A stretch of 64,000 nucleotides of DNA. Origin: Papaver somniferum (Eukaryota; Streptophyta; Magnoliopsida; Ranunculales; Papaveraceae). Shown in pieces: positions 47,484-59,142 of the stretch (within the stretch, counting starts at the first letter, position 1; each line of letters opens with the position of its first letter). Where the stretch lies: assembly GCF_003573695.1 (NCBI RefSeq), contig NC_039359.1, forward strand, positions 142,187,112 through 142,251,111. Direction: 5' to 3'. Both the position numbers and the translations under genes were made by a program. The notes under the pieces are model-generated. The model saw nothing but the letters and a program-made list of their open reading frames with translations, did not search any database and was not told where the DNA came from.

Positions 47484-47682
47484 ATACCTTTCTCGGCCTT
47501 TTGGCTAAGATCAAGTGTAGTATCTGTTCTTATTAGTTTAATATCTGATATGTGAGCCATTGGCTCACACGATATTAAATTAATTTTTTTCATGGGGGAG
47601 TTCCCACCACAGCAGCTTGCTGCTGGGGTTCTCAAGCGTCGCCCTTGCGTTGCACTACTGCAAAGGCCTGGCGCACCCCCAC
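47484..47682 (+). ncRNA. U2: U2 spliceosomal snRNA
   Basis: Starts ATACCTTTCTCGGCCTTTTG and contains the branch-point-pairing GTAGTA in 'AAGTGTAGTATCTGTTC'. The stem-loop GTGAGCCATTGGCTCAC follows, in which both arms have changed together from the usual GTGGGCC/GGCCCAC. Next come the Sm-like site AATTTTTTT region and the 3' 'TTGCACTACTGCAA' hairpin. Length (~199 nt) fits plant U2 (about 196). U2 base-pairs with the intron branch site in the spliceosome. The compensatory change suggests selection on structure. One mismatch in the terminal stem (CCCTTGC against GCAAAGG) is the only oddity. Confidence 0.95.
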
Positions 47683-48608
47683 CAAAGACCAAAGATAAAC
47701 ATCATGTGTTAGTAGAAATCTTGTTAATAAAAATCTTGGGCCAATCTTGTTAACGGGAATGAAAACCTACATTGTAAACGCATACACTCTAAATCTCCAT
47801 CTGATACGACTGTTAAGAGTCCTGCAGTGTCCACTCCTCACAACTTTTAACATATCCTGGAGGCTTTCCAGCAGCAGACTTTGGCCTACATCCTGTCCAA
47901 TTAGCCTGCTATTTGACTACAAAGTGATAGTTTCCATCTGTTATTTTAGTTCTCATAATATGTAAGGTTTTGATGTTGCGAGTTTCCAAGTTTACACAAA
48001 GAATTCAACCCAAACCAGTTATGCTCACAATCCGTCTGTTGAAAACACACGCCTATAAAAATTCGCTGGCTTGACACGGACTTGGGCAGTTCATAGTGCC
48101 ATAATACATACGAAGAGAACATGTCAGATGGATTATTGCCGACTAGCAATTGCAGGTTCACTTGAACATATTTGTTTTCCAGTCCCAATTTAGAAGCAGT
48201 CCATCAATGAAGTGTTGCATCTACATGAGGGGGCAACACCTTCTGGGTGGATCTTGTGGGTTTAGGTCCACAAAATTGGCACTGTTAAAAGCGACTACAA
48301 CCCGTCATATGCAGCAACAACATGGAGCCGTGAACAAAACAAATTATGTGAAACATGAGTCATGACTGGTAATATTTTCACAAGTAAAAGAAGATGATGG
48401 ATTAACAAGTTCAAAGTACAACCAATATAAAGTTACTGAACTTTATCAAGTTTCGGTTCATATCATCGAGATTGAAGCTGCTAATGTTGAGTTACCTGAC
48501 TATCTTTGATAGCTTGTTGCACGGACGGAGTCATACTAGTCAAAGTGGAACAACAAGGACCGATAACAAAAAGATTAAGAGTGATTCCTTGGTCTTTGGA
48601 AATGTATT

Positions 48609-48659
48609 AGCCCCACACAGACTGGGAAGCACAACTCTACTCAAAATGCCGTATATATA
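48609..48659 (+). promoter_or_regulatory. U5 snRNA promoter (divergent USE and TATA)
   Basis: GCCCCACACAG at 48610-48620 is a weak match to RTCCCACATCG. TATATATA at 48652-48659 follows at about the correct 32 bp spacing. Confidence 0.65.
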
Positions 48660-48681
48660 ACTAGCACTCCCCTCGGCGAAA

Positions 48682-48813
48682 AGAATCACGCAGCCGTGCG
48701 GTAAGCACAAAGCGATCTATTCTTTCGCCTTTTACTAAAGAATACCGTGTGCTTGCCGTTTATAAGAGGCATACGCCTATTTTTGGAGGGTTTTCTCTTT
48801 TCTAAGAGGAACC
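48682..48813 (+). ncRNA. U5: U5 spliceosomal snRNA
   Basis: Contains the invariant loop 1 (CGCCTTTTACTAAAG) within a stem whose arms CGGTAAGCAC and GTGCTTGCCG pair perfectly. An Sm site (CTATTTTTGGAG) follows, then a 3' hairpin with arms GGGTTTTCTCTT and AAGAGGAACCC. U5 loop 1 holds the two exons during splicing. The 5' end is set from the TATA position and is uncertain by several bases. The USE is weaker than that of U2 and U1 here, so expression is less certain. Confidence 0.88.
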
Positions 48814-48984
48814 CAACAATATTCAAAACCAAACTTTGTAGTCTCCAGGCTTGGTAAGCTCTGCTAGTTCAGTCAGCACTGTGTATGGTTCCTCTCCAGA
48901 CTTGGCTAACTTCTGCTAGTTCAGGCAGCATATTGTATGGTTCTTCCTCTGCACCTAAACTGCCAAAAAGATAGAACAACCTGC

Positions 48985-49220
48985 AGCATCGCAATCAGGA
49001 GGAAGCAACAACAGATGCTCATATTATGTTCAACTGATACTAGGAGTGGATGGCAGCTGGAATTAGGAGTGCACAGAAAGGCCTTACTTGAAGCTCTACT
49101 TGAGGAATTGGGGACTGATATGGTACGTTTTCTTCGAAGCTTCTCTCAATGTCAAGATAACGATTCATTCGGGGTGATCATACAAGAAGGGCACAACAAT
49201 TCATACCAAGGCATGAATTA
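48985..49220 (+). pseudogene. Fragment of a FAD-dependent monooxygenase (CTF2/MO1-like)
   Basis: One frame reads STDTRSGWQLELGVHRKALL, then EALLEELGTDMVRF, followed after a one-base shift by SSKLLSMS. The order 'V-RK-LLEAL--EL----(I/V)RFSSK' is a conserved block of plant zeaxanthin-epoxidase-like FAD monooxygenases. Only this block is visible, with no nucleotide-binding GxGxxG exon, so it is a relic exon. The identification is from motif memory. Confidence 0.45.
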
Positions 49221-50305
49221 GATTTGCTGTCTCAATGTTTTTTGCTTGGAATATTTTCTGGAACATTCTATTGAAACGTCATTTTATTTTGTAGACGCAG
49301 AAATGGCTAAAGGAGGATACAAATGACAATGTTAGATAGTGTGTCTGGCTCCCCGGAGGTAGTAGAGGACCGTTTATATTTGTTTAAATAAGAAATTCAT
49401 GACATTCAAAGAGGAATGCACACCAAGCTAATGACTTAACTGCAAAGAGACAAAAAACTGGGTATTACCCTGCAACTCCATAGTTATGTAGAAAATATCA
49501 GATTTCAAGAAATAATTGAACTAATCGAAGTTTGTTGTCTCGTATTTCTGAAGATTACTACAGAGTTGCAGCAGTAATAATCCAATCAGTTTTTCTACGA
49601 CCTGAAATAAATCACAACTCCATACAAGGGGCACCGGATTATATAGGTGCCCTTTTCATTGGACTGTTTAGCTATGAACAGAAAATTATCTATGTTGTTG
49701 CTGCTGCTGCAAACACCTTTATAGGTTACAAATTCAAATGTGAATCAAAGAATATTCCCAGAGATGGATTTAACCTTCATGAAGCCCAATCTACTGGAAC
49801 TCATTAGGCTTTCGTAAATCACTTTGTTGAATAAATGCTGTAGTCTAAATGAAAAGCCTCTGAAATTTATTGAGAATTCATAGTACATGGTTGCAGACTT
49901 GTGTAAATGGAGGGTAATTTTGATTGCAATTGACTGACAGTTGGAGGAGTCTACCTGCGCTAAATGATCTCTGAAGTTTAACTTTTCTTGTACCACCGCT
50001 CCAAATTTATTAGCAAACAATGTCACTCCAGCTCCAGGCTCAGTATCAAGCCCCAAAATGTTGTGCGACTGTAAACTTGCACCACCATTCATACAATAAC
50101 TTACTCAATTGACCACCAGTTTACAGAAGTCGCCAAAAGCAATCATCTCAAACACAGATTTTGATTTTTTTTCCCCACAGATATGGCAAAAAAAACATAT
50201 CGCTTTTGGGCGCAGTGTCTCCAAAAAGATTATAGGTTCACTACAATCTATATAGCCCAACCTCTCCCATTAATGCTTAGTTATTGCAAAATGAAGGTAA
50301 TAATA
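49221..50305. other. Intergenic DNA, no recognised gene
   Basis: Two longer frames (49532-49807 plus; 49745-50092 minus, reading LGLDTEPGAGVTLFANKFGA) show no family I know. The second has protein-like composition and could be a gene fragment. Confidence 0.3.
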
Positions 50306-50355
50306 ATCCCACATCGTTTAGAACATAAGAAAAGATGGGAAAACAAGCGTATAAG
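50306..50355 (+). promoter_or_regulatory. U1 snRNA promoter (USE and TATA)
   Basis: ATCCCACATCG at 50306-50316 is an exact USE. TATAAG at 50350-50355 follows 33 bp later, with the RNA start 32 bp on. Confidence 0.9.
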
Positions 50356-50381
50356 AGAAACTTGAAATGCAACCAGAAATC

Positions 50382-50544
50382 ATACTTACCTGGACGGGGT
50401 CTATGGTTGATCATGAAGGATCATGGCCTAGGTTAGTGACTTCCATTGCACTTTGGAAGGGCGCTCGCCTAAGATCTCCCCACCGAGGGAGAGTCTACGT
50501 CATAATTTGTTACTAAGGGGGTGTGCGTCCGCGCTGCCCCTGCC
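50382..50544 (+). ncRNA. U1: U1 spliceosomal snRNA
   Basis: Starts ATACTTACCTGG, the 5' splice-site-pairing end. It has the U1-70K loop (GATCATGAAG), the U1A-type loop (CCATTGCAC), the stem GATCTCCCC...GGGAGAGTC, the Sm site ATAATTTGTT and a 3' stem-loop ending near GCCCCTGCC. Length of about 163 nt is normal. With its exact USE and correct spacing it is probably active. Loop and stem III bases differ slightly from the pseudogene copy at 43 kb. Confidence 0.95.
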
Positions 50545-50814
50545 AATTTTGTAAACCCAAAATTTTGATTTACTCTTACGACGGTGCAGTTTGCTATTAC
50601 TTGATCTTAAATGGAGAAAACCATGCCTTCAGTTCTGCATCATCATTATATAATTGTGAGAAGTTTTAATAGAGTAGTAGCACAACTGAAGAGTTTAAAA
50701 AGCTTGATGATACATTAAATCTGGAAGAATTTTGGAACGGTCATTACCGTCTAATGGTACATTCTGTTGATTGGATGTTATTCAGATGTCATTATGTTGT
50801 CTAAGAAGATGAGC

Positions 50815-51345
50815 TTAATGGTAGTAAACCCCAGTATTTTTATACACTCGGCATTTTGATTAATCGGTTCTGTCAATTAGGAAAAGTTGATCATGGGTTT
50901 TATTTGCTTGGGGGTTATTTGAACTCATGGAAAGAATAAACATAAAACCTGATGAGATTACTTGTAGCTCAATGATCGGCGGTTTGTGTTTGACTGGTCG
51001 CTTGAAAGATGATGTAGATCTATTCGACTCAGCGATGGATAAGGGCTTAAAACCGAATGTTATTACTTGCAGTATACTAACCAATGGGTATTGCAGGAAT
51101 AGCAAGTTGGAAGAAGCTATGCAGCTATTCAAGAAAATGAAACGAAATACGTTGAAACCACCAACAGTTACTTACACTATTCAATTAAGGGGACTGTACC
51201 GGAACGGAAGAATGATGACTGCACAGAGGTTTCTTAATGAGATGCAAACTTTTGGTCCATCTCCAGATGAACTGATATGCACTACCATGTTGGATGGTCT
51301 CTGCAAGAATGGAAAAATGGAGGAGGCAATAGAATTGTTTGATTG
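50815..51345 (+). pseudogene. PPR protein fragment (P-class)
   Basis: Begins mid-repeat with YTLGILINRFCQLGKVDHGF, loses frame near 50905, then continues from 50927 as four pentatricopeptide repeats. Examples are KPDEITCSSMIGGLCLTGRL, KPNVITCSILTNGYCRNSKL and SPDELICTTMLDGLCKNGKM. It ends at a stop at 51344. Complete PPR proteins of this Rf-like type have many more repeats and an organelle-targeting leader; both are absent. The family binds organellar RNA. Confidence 0.85.
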
Positions 51346-51399
51346 AACAAGGTTTTACTGATGAAGCTTGACAATGCAAGTAAATCATTGGAAGAAGAA

Positions 51400-51659
51400 T
51401 TTTGAAATACAAACATTTTTGGAAGCGAAAAAACAACAACCAGGCATTCATCTCTCCCTCTTTCCTTGTATTTGTGCTTGTTATTTAGGGTTTTATGAAG
51501 GTTTTATTGACTTGATTAATCCCATTTGTAAGTGTACATAGTTTTGGTGCATAGTTTTTGTGTGTGTTTGAAATAGTTCCAAAATATGCAGTAGTTTGAA
51601 TTCATGGAGGTACTTGTGTGTGTTTTACAGATAATGGAATGTCTGGAATTAAATTAATA
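51400..51659. other. Short unassigned gap
   Basis: Between the PPR fragment and the LINE end; no coding signal. Confidence 0.35.
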
Positions 51660-52075
51660 AGTTCAGATTATGCAGGTACTTGTTGTGGAGCTCGATGCAT
51701 CTTTACAAAGGCCGTAAACTCGAAGCAGACGTAAGCTATGGCTATGTTTGAGGCAATAAAATGGGTAAGAGAAATGAGATTTCAGAAGATTCACTTGGAG
51801 GAAAATTGTCAAATGGAAACATGGGAGCGGTGAAGTGGATTTCACAATAATATATTAAAAGATACTAATATTTACTTTTTAAAGGATTTTATCTCTTCGA
51901 AATGTTCATTTACACCAAGAGTGGCGAATAACACGACTCATATATTAGCCAAACATACAGTGGTTAATTCTTGTAGTACAAATTGTGGTACTTCGTTGCC
52001 ACTATGGTTAAATGAATGTCCTCAGTCAGAAATTTGTGGTCCTTAATTCAATAAACTGCTTCGTTAAAAAAATAT
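51660..52075 (+). mobile_element. 3' end of a LINE with RNase H-like remnant
   Basis: Reads EAIKWVREMRFQKIHLE, later SSKCSFTPRVANNTTHILAK and SLPLWLNECPQ, the tail of the RNase H-like domain of plant LINEs. A short A-rich end (GTTAAAAAAATATTAAAAAAA) closes it at about 52083, as in a 5'-truncated LINE insertion. Frameshifts are present. Confidence 0.7.
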
Positions 52076-52373
52076 TAAAAAAAGGGGATACCATTTAATC
52101 GATCCAATGATCAGGATCGTTTAGGACCTTTTTATCTTATATAAAATGGTATCAATCCCTAGTAGTACTAGTATCTCCTTTTATAAATCGTGCATTTTCC
52201 GTCTAAAATACAGTACAAATGCTTTGAGATTTTGGTGCAACTTCGGGCCGATTAGTCAATTTAAGTTTATCTAGAGTCTTTTTTAACCAAAAAATCGAAA
52301 CTAACAGCAGAATAAGGTGAATAGGTATCAGGAGTCATTGTTATTCCTCAGGTTGATAAATACTAAGGATCGC

Positions 52374-52465
52374 CATTATTCACTAACAGGTCAATAACTA
52401 CTTGTTTTGATCCTTTGATAGAAAAAATGAAAATAAAATACTTAATTGGAAGAATTTTCAGTTAA
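52374..52465 (+). repeat. Left piece of a duplicated block
   Basis: CATTATTCACTAACAGGTCA and the following ~85 bp match 55836-55920. The left copy is then interrupted up to 54788. Confidence 0.75.
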
Positions 52466-52703
52466 ACACTACTGGAAAAGTATCGTGATTAAGAATGTAA
52501 AAATTTCTAGTTAAGACTTGCAATAGCATAACAAAGCTTCAGAGAGACTACAAAAGGGGCTTAATGAGAAAGGTAATAAAGGTGTGTCTTTAAAATTGGA
52601 ACTCTATTAACAAATCCCTAAAAGTGTTGTGTGTTTTAAAAATTGTGATATTCTTCACATAAATAGTGCCCCAAATATGAAAGATAGTTGGATTTGAAAA
52701 TAT

Positions 52704-54654
52704 TGTTAGAGTACTTGCTTGGTTGAAATCGCCAAGCTTTGATATGTCAAGTTTGGTTATAAAATGTTTAAATCTAAAACTCGAAGCTGCTTGATTTGAG
52801 CACTAGAATCAACTTCGTTAGGTTAGGCTAGGAACGTAGAAATGTTGAGACTTTCTCTTGTTACCAACGAAGAACCTGGAGACGTATCGGCATCAACGAA
52901 CACATCATCCTTAAGTTCAAGGTTAGTAACAACAAACCTGACTGGTTCCATTTTTATCTTTGATCTTTCAAGTTGGTATTTATTAAAAATATTAAAATAC
53001 TAAGTAATGTGTGTTTACTTGTCTCTAGTATCGATGGCTTGGTCATTCTATTATGACCAAAGTATTAACAAGAGATATACTAGTTGTTTTATACAACTTG
53101 AGTATATGGAGTTACGAAGTATAGTTTATCTATGGACTTCGTGAATCAACATTACACTAATTTGCAGCTTCTTATTATTTAGTGTATTGAACTTTTTGAT
53201 GAATTCAAACCTTGGAATTTTGTAAGAAAGATATCTCATAAACATAGTTTAAGGAACTAGACTTGCGAAACATTGTTTCGTATTCGAAAAGGATTCAGGT
53301 CCGATCATGTGGTCGATCCTACATTAGGACCGATCCCTGGTAAGGATCGATCATCAAGTCATAACCGATCCTGACTAATTGAATTTTTATTCTACATTTT
53401 CGATGCGTTTGTTATTTCAGGTTTCTACAAACATCGATATGTACACGGATCGAACTTGGAATATTCGTAAGATGTCGATATAGTGATTTGAGAAATATGC
53501 ATCATTAACTCGAGATGTTCCTGGTCATATCTAAAATAACTGAAACTCTCGCAAAAAAATGAATTTCCAGAATGCTGTGGATTTATGTTGCACACCAAGC
53601 AAGACATGTACTTCAAATTGTGTTCAATTTCGACAAGTTTTCTAATACAAAGTTTTAGCAGAACCCATAAATGATGCAATTGAGACAGTTTGACATGAAC
53701 TCCACCATGATGACCAAAGATTTTAGGTTTATGACCAATAAGTGTCAATTCCACGAAGCATAAGAGAGAAAAATATAAATTTTCCTTTGTAGGTTCACGA
53801 ACCGAATGAAATAGGTTCACGAACTCAAATGAAAAATTGCTACAAAGAAAACTATACTTGTTAGGTTCGAGAATTCAACTATTTATGTTCGCGAGCTCAA
53901 ATGTTCAAAAGTTTTAGGAGAATAACCCTTTGTCAGTCTCGTGAAGTCACCTATTTACACTCACGAACTCATATGTTCTCAAGTCTCAAGTTTCGGGAGA
54001 ACGCTCTTGTAGGGTCGTGAACCGCAAGCGGGAGAATTCTCTTGTAGGGTCGTGAACCGAAATGACATTTAAGCTCGGGATAAGTTTTTCTTATGTAGGG
54101 TCGCCAACTTACCATTATATGTTTCCAAACTCAAAAGACAAAAGTTCTCGCGAACTCACCGTATTAGTGTTAAAGTACCAAAACAATACATCGCAAACTC
54201 AAGAATGAATATACAACCCTTGAGACTTTCATTAACACTTATGCTTTTTTCTCAAGCTTAGTTTCGATTTTTAGACAAGTAAGTTCTTGAAAGTCGAAAC
54301 ATCACTAGACTTAGAAATAAGCTAATTCGTGATATAAACTTGTTATAATTATGATCAACTAATAAAGTCCTCAACTTTTGGTACAGTTGATAGACATATA
54401 TAGATGGAAACAAGTTTAAATAGAGAGACCATACTTTGTTACATACCTCGATAAAGCTTCTTCAGATTGATGTCTTTGTGTGATCTTGAATTCTTAATTT
54501 GTCTTGAATAACTTGGAAAATTCTAAGACTCTACCACATAATATATTCAAACCAAAGCTGACTTTAGTAGGTTGAACAATAATTAGTTTTGGAAACTAAA
54601 GTATGATAACATATACCAGGGTATGTAGGTTCAACCCTATCATCCGCTATAACA
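52704..54654 (+). repeat. Probable solo LTR of the TGTTAGAGC family
   Basis: A 1.95 kb segment opening TGTTAGAGTACTTGC and ending CGCTATAACA, with no coding interior. It is similar to 31039-31330 at the start, and from 53780 to 54150 carries repeated 'GTTCACGAAC' and 'GGGTCGTGAACCG' motifs like those in other LTRs of this window. The flanks AATAT and ATTAT agree at 4 of 5 positions. It lies inside the interrupted left copy of the local duplication. Confidence 0.6.
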
Positions 54655-54787
54655 ATTATAATGATGATGATAATGAGATAACTGTACGAGATCTGACGTT
54701 CCCTGAATTGAAATAGACGATGTGTATGATTACCACTTTAAAATAACTGACGTAATGTAATATAATCTAATCTAATCTTTATAATAA

Positions 54788-55375
54788 GCCTAGGTATCTC
54801 TTCTCTTTACCAAAAAAAAGAAAGAAAAGAATAACACACTAGCATACATTACACCAACTAAAACACCTCCCACTTCAATAGATTACGCTTGTTTAAAACT
54901 AGAAATAATGTTGAAAATAGATATTATTCTTTTAATCATCAATAAGATTATAAACCAACATTCCTTTTATTCTTGGAAGATTCAATCTGCAATAAAATCC
55001 ACAACTAAGTTGGATTAAATTTGATTAACTAAACTTCATAACTTGTTTTAGCCTGAATGATGATTTGAATATAGTGCTGATAGATCAACTCCGCCAATAT
55101 TTGCTTGAAGTTGTTCATTATCTTTACCCAGCGTTTTACTTTAGTTTCAAATGAACAATTAAAATGAGTTTGGATATCAATCAAAAAATTATTTATAATT
55201 CGAAGTATTATTACGTTTAATATATACATACATACATTGTGAGTATGGCATCTGAACTTTTTTGTGTATAATATATATTTTATTTTATATTAGAATTTTG
55301 AAAATGCGTTTTTAATACATGCTTTCAAACATGTCCTTTTTAAGACATATATACATATGCGTACAAATAAAAGTA
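54788..55375 (+). repeat. Main part of the left duplicate
   Basis: CCTAGGTATCTCTTC through to ACAAATAAAAGTAT, matching 55928-56522 with about 90% identity by eye plus small indels. Confidence 0.85.
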
Positions 55376-55384
55376 TAAAAGTAA

Positions 55385-55570
55385 TTCAGTTCATAAGGCA
55401 AGTCTCCGTCATACTTGCTGAGAAGAGAGATTAACCTATCTGGGAATTCACGGGGACTGAGCGTCAACTCCTCCCCGGGCTTCAGCTCCATCTTTGCCAA
55501 GAAATCGGCGGGTTTGTTCCAATCTCTACCCACCATGGATAGATTAGTAACACAGAACACATCAAAGCGA
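55385..55570 (-). pseudogene. RNase H-like fragment of a retroelement
   Basis: The minus strand reads VGRDWNKPADFLAKMELKPG, then LTLSPREFPDRLISLLSKYD. The 'N.(P/V)AD.LAK' motif followed by a Pro-rich LISLL tail is usual at the end of LINE-type RNase H domains. Only this end is present, between the two duplicates. Confidence 0.5.
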
Positions 55571-55835
55571 TGAGATGGTGAACCTTGAGGATGAGCACAA
55601 CAACGTCCTTCAAGGTTAAAGGAGAAACATTGACCAACTATCCAGTAAACCCAATATGTATTGCAGACTATTTTTATATACTTAACATTGTTCTAGATAG
55701 CAAGCGAAAACCAGCTCAAATCTGCTACAAGGTGTGATAAAACTATGAAAACCCATGAACAGAAGCCCCGACTAGAGCAGCAATGGGATGACGATCGTCA
55801 CACGGCAAGATTTCCCCATACCCTCCATATCCTCC

Positions 55836-56522
55836 ATTATTCACTAACAGGTCAATAACTGCTTGTTTTGAGCCTTTGAATGAAAAATGAAAAATAAAAT
55901 ACTTAGTTGCAAGGATTATGGTTGTTTAAAATACCTAGGTATCTCTTCCCTTTACAAACAAAAAAAAAAGAAAAAAAAAAGAAAGAAAGAAAAGAAAAAC
56001 ACATTAACATACATTACACCAACTAAAAAACCTCCCAGTTCAATAGATTATGCTTGTTTGAAATTAACTAGAAATAATGTTGAAATTAGATGTTGTTCTT
56101 TCAATCATCAATAGGATTAGATTCAATTTACAATAAAATCCACAACTAAGTTGGATTAAATTTGATTAACTAAACTTCATAAATTATTTTAGCCTAAATA
56201 ATGATTTGAATAGAATATTGATAGGTCAACTTCGCCAATATTTGCTTAAAGTTGTTCATTATATTTAACCAAGGTTTTACTTTAGTTTCCAATGAACAAT
56301 TAAAATGAAGTTGAATATTAATCAAAAAATTATTTATAATCCGAAGTATTATTACCTTTAACAATGTGTGTGTATGATACATACGTTATGAGTATGGCAT
56401 ATAAGCTTTTGTATGTATAATATATATTTTATATTAGAATTTTGAAAATGCGTTTTTAATACATGCTTTCAAACATTTCCTTTTTAAGACATATATACAT
56501 ATGCGTACAAATAAAAGTATTA
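55836..56522 (+). repeat. Right, uninterrupted duplicate
   Basis: Matches 52374-52465 joined directly to 54788-55375, so it shows the sequence before the left copy was split. It contains an A/G-rich run at 55960-56000. Confidence 0.85.
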
Positions 56523-58123
56523 AAATTTCGCTCCAATAAATATTTCGACCGAGCTAATTAAAAAGAAACAATACCTCTCGATAATATAAGGCAGGTTAAT
56601 GTAAATATTATTAAATAATACTCCCTTCGTCCTATTTTAGATAAAGGTTTAGGTTTTTTTTCTTCTAGTTTTATAATACTTCAAGGTTTTCATATATTCC
56701 CGCAAAACTACCAACTACACCCTTGAATTTTGTGTTGGAATTAAAAATTTTGTTTTAAAATGTTCTAATTGTAGTTAAAGTGTGAAGACTTGTATTGGCG
56801 TAGTGTTCCGATCACAACTCCCGAGCTTGTTGTCACTGCAAAAGAGAGAGAAGACTGTTGGGGCACCAACACCGATTACAAAGAGTTTGGTTATTTATCA
56901 AGGAATAAGCATATGATTCTAGTTATTGGTTATTTGCGTAGGAATCAATTTATTGGTTATTTGCGTCATAATATATGTTTCCTTATTGGCTATTTGCAAG
57001 TTATGTCCTTTATGTATATTCATAGTTTGTTCTAGGGTTAATTGGGTGAGCTTATTTGGTGCTTACTTAAGTTTGGTGGTGACTTAAGTTCTTTTCCTAC
57101 TACCCTACCCCCATTATCCATATATTTCATAATTTGTAGCAATAATTTACAATCATTAGATCTGTCTGAACAATGAAAAAAATAATCGTAGCAGTAATAA
57201 GATAATTTCTTGACCTTTTATGCGACATTACAAACTGAAAAAAAAAATCAAGATTCATCGAGAACTAATGTCTACAGATCAAATATTAACGTGGAGATTG
57301 AAGAGGTGCACAATGCGGTTGTATGTTAACATGGAAATTTAAGGGATGATAGAGTTGTAGCTGGGAAATTATCCCTGAATCTAAGGAGAACCAAAATTTC
57401 GGAGGAGTGAGGATGATCATAAGTATCCAACACAAAAACTTGGTTCGATTTATGAAGGGAATATAACAAAAATTAGTCAGGTTACAAGAATTGTAGTCAG
57501 TTTGTTTTGGGGTTTCTGGTAATTCGATGGTGACATCTCTGGATTCATACAAACGGGTAATATATGACATCACCTTACATCATATGAATATTTCTCTCTC
57601 AAGGTAGTTTCCCATAATGCTTAATTTACTTTGTTAACCACACAAGATTATTTATCTCCGTACAGTTTTATCTCTTTTTCGGTAGTCCATGAAAGCGAAT
57701 AACATGTTTTCATTGTAACCTAGATGATGAAGATCCATGGACTTATAATGTAAAGTGATTTTGAAACATTGGTGCAGTTTCTTTTGTGCTCAGTTCTAGA
57801 TTTTTTTATGTTTGTTGATGCTTATATTTAATGGGAAGATAAGAATTCCTAAGTACTAGGTATTTCATTCACGATAGGCCGAAGTGAATATGTGATCATT
57901 CTGCTCCATTATAATGTTTGTTGTTGCCTATCATGTCTCATTTATCCAAAAGATTGAAGATGTGGGGGGTAACTTTCGTATATCAAATCATTCCAGTTTA
58001 AGCCAGTGAAAGTTAAGATGTTTAAATGTCATAATATACAACAACATAATTAGCATGTGTGCGCATATGAATGTGTTAAAGTCATACGTCATGTATGATA
58101 TATTATATTATGAACGTGCCTAA
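56523..58123. other. Intergenic DNA with a Stowaway-like end
   Basis: At 56621, TA|CTCCCTTCGTCCTATTTTAG resembles a Stowaway (Tc1/mariner) terminus after its TA target. No matching right end was found, so it is truncated. A block with TTATTGGTTATTTGCG recurs at 56922 and 56950. No gene recognised. Confidence 0.5.
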
Positions 58124-58575
58124 GGCCGAGCACTATGGTAAGAGATTTCTCTTCGCTATAGCTTAATTATATCGAAATCCAATTACTACGGTCTTCCATA
58201 TCGCTTTAGAGTAGAGATATTTCGTAGCTACATTTCAAAGTTGATCACATATGATCCACTTTGTAACTAAAGGAAATCAAACAGATACCCAGTTTCCGTG
58301 AGATTTTCAACTTTACGGAAACTGAGTATCCATGCAATATTCAACGGATACTCAGTATCTGTTTCTGGTTTTCACTATTTTAAGCTAATACTTCTCTTTT
58401 TCACTGTTTTTATTTTACTAGACGGATACTCAGTATCCGTTTTGCACTATTTGCAAGGAAACATAGTTTAGCTAAGGGATGCCTTTTTCCCATAGTGAGA
58501 TAAATTTTGGATGCATTTCACTACGTTTCAAATAAGGGATAGCTAAGGAATATCCCTTACCATAGTGCTTGGTCC
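58124..58575. mobile_element. MITE with palindromic internal repeats
   Basis: A 452 bp element with ends GGCCGAGCACTATGGTAAG and, inverted, GGACCAAGCACTATGGTAAG. Flanks are TAA and AAA, so the duplication is imperfect. The interior has four versions of the 19 bp palindrome ACGGATACTCAGTATCCGT at about 58281, 58313, 58343 and 58422. Confidence 0.75.
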
Positions 58576-58990
58576 AAAGGGATGGTGATATTTTGTCTCA
58601 TCTTTTAGTTCTTTGCTACCTTTTTGGCTTGATTGCTATAGTCATTTGTCATGTATGGTCCATTATACTCTGAGTGTGGCTTATTGATTTTTCCAAGTAG
58701 TGCTTTGGGATCATTTGTTCACATTTTATGGTACCAGCAGGGTAATATATTTTATTATGTGATTGAGTTTATTTTTTTTTTGGTTTTGTGGGTAGCTTGA
58801 GTATCCAGTGATATCTTCAACTTTTAAATGTTACCATCTTTTCCAAGCTATGGGTTATATTATGAAAAGCTAAAAGCTCGCCTCTTGAAATTGGATTTTA
58901 CTTTTTATTTTTGGTTCTTTGAGCCTGACTAATGCTTCTAGAGTTAGGACTGTTAGATATAGAGTTATTTTCTATTTCTATAGACAAGAA

Positions 58991-59142
58991 AGGTGGACCA
59001 AACAAAGGGTTTGAAAGGTGTACCAAATGTGATCCAATGAATTCAATGAATCTAATTCATGGATCCCTTTGAAAGCCCACCCCTCTCAATCTTATGGTGG
59101 TGGAGCATCGATCCACATTCGGTTCACCTATTTAGTCCACCT
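58991..59142. mobile_element. Short MITE-like inverted repeat
   Basis: About 150 bp with inverted ends AGGTGGACCAAA and AGGTGGACTAAA. The second inner block (GGTGTACCAAATGTG) is also mirrored near the right end (GGTGAACCGAATGTG inverted). No clear target duplication. Confidence 0.55.

Noticed and set aside
56857..56872. TGTTGGGGCACCAACA as an LTR start
   Set aside because: It is a neat 16 bp palindrome, but no partner LTR, PBS or purine tract was found.
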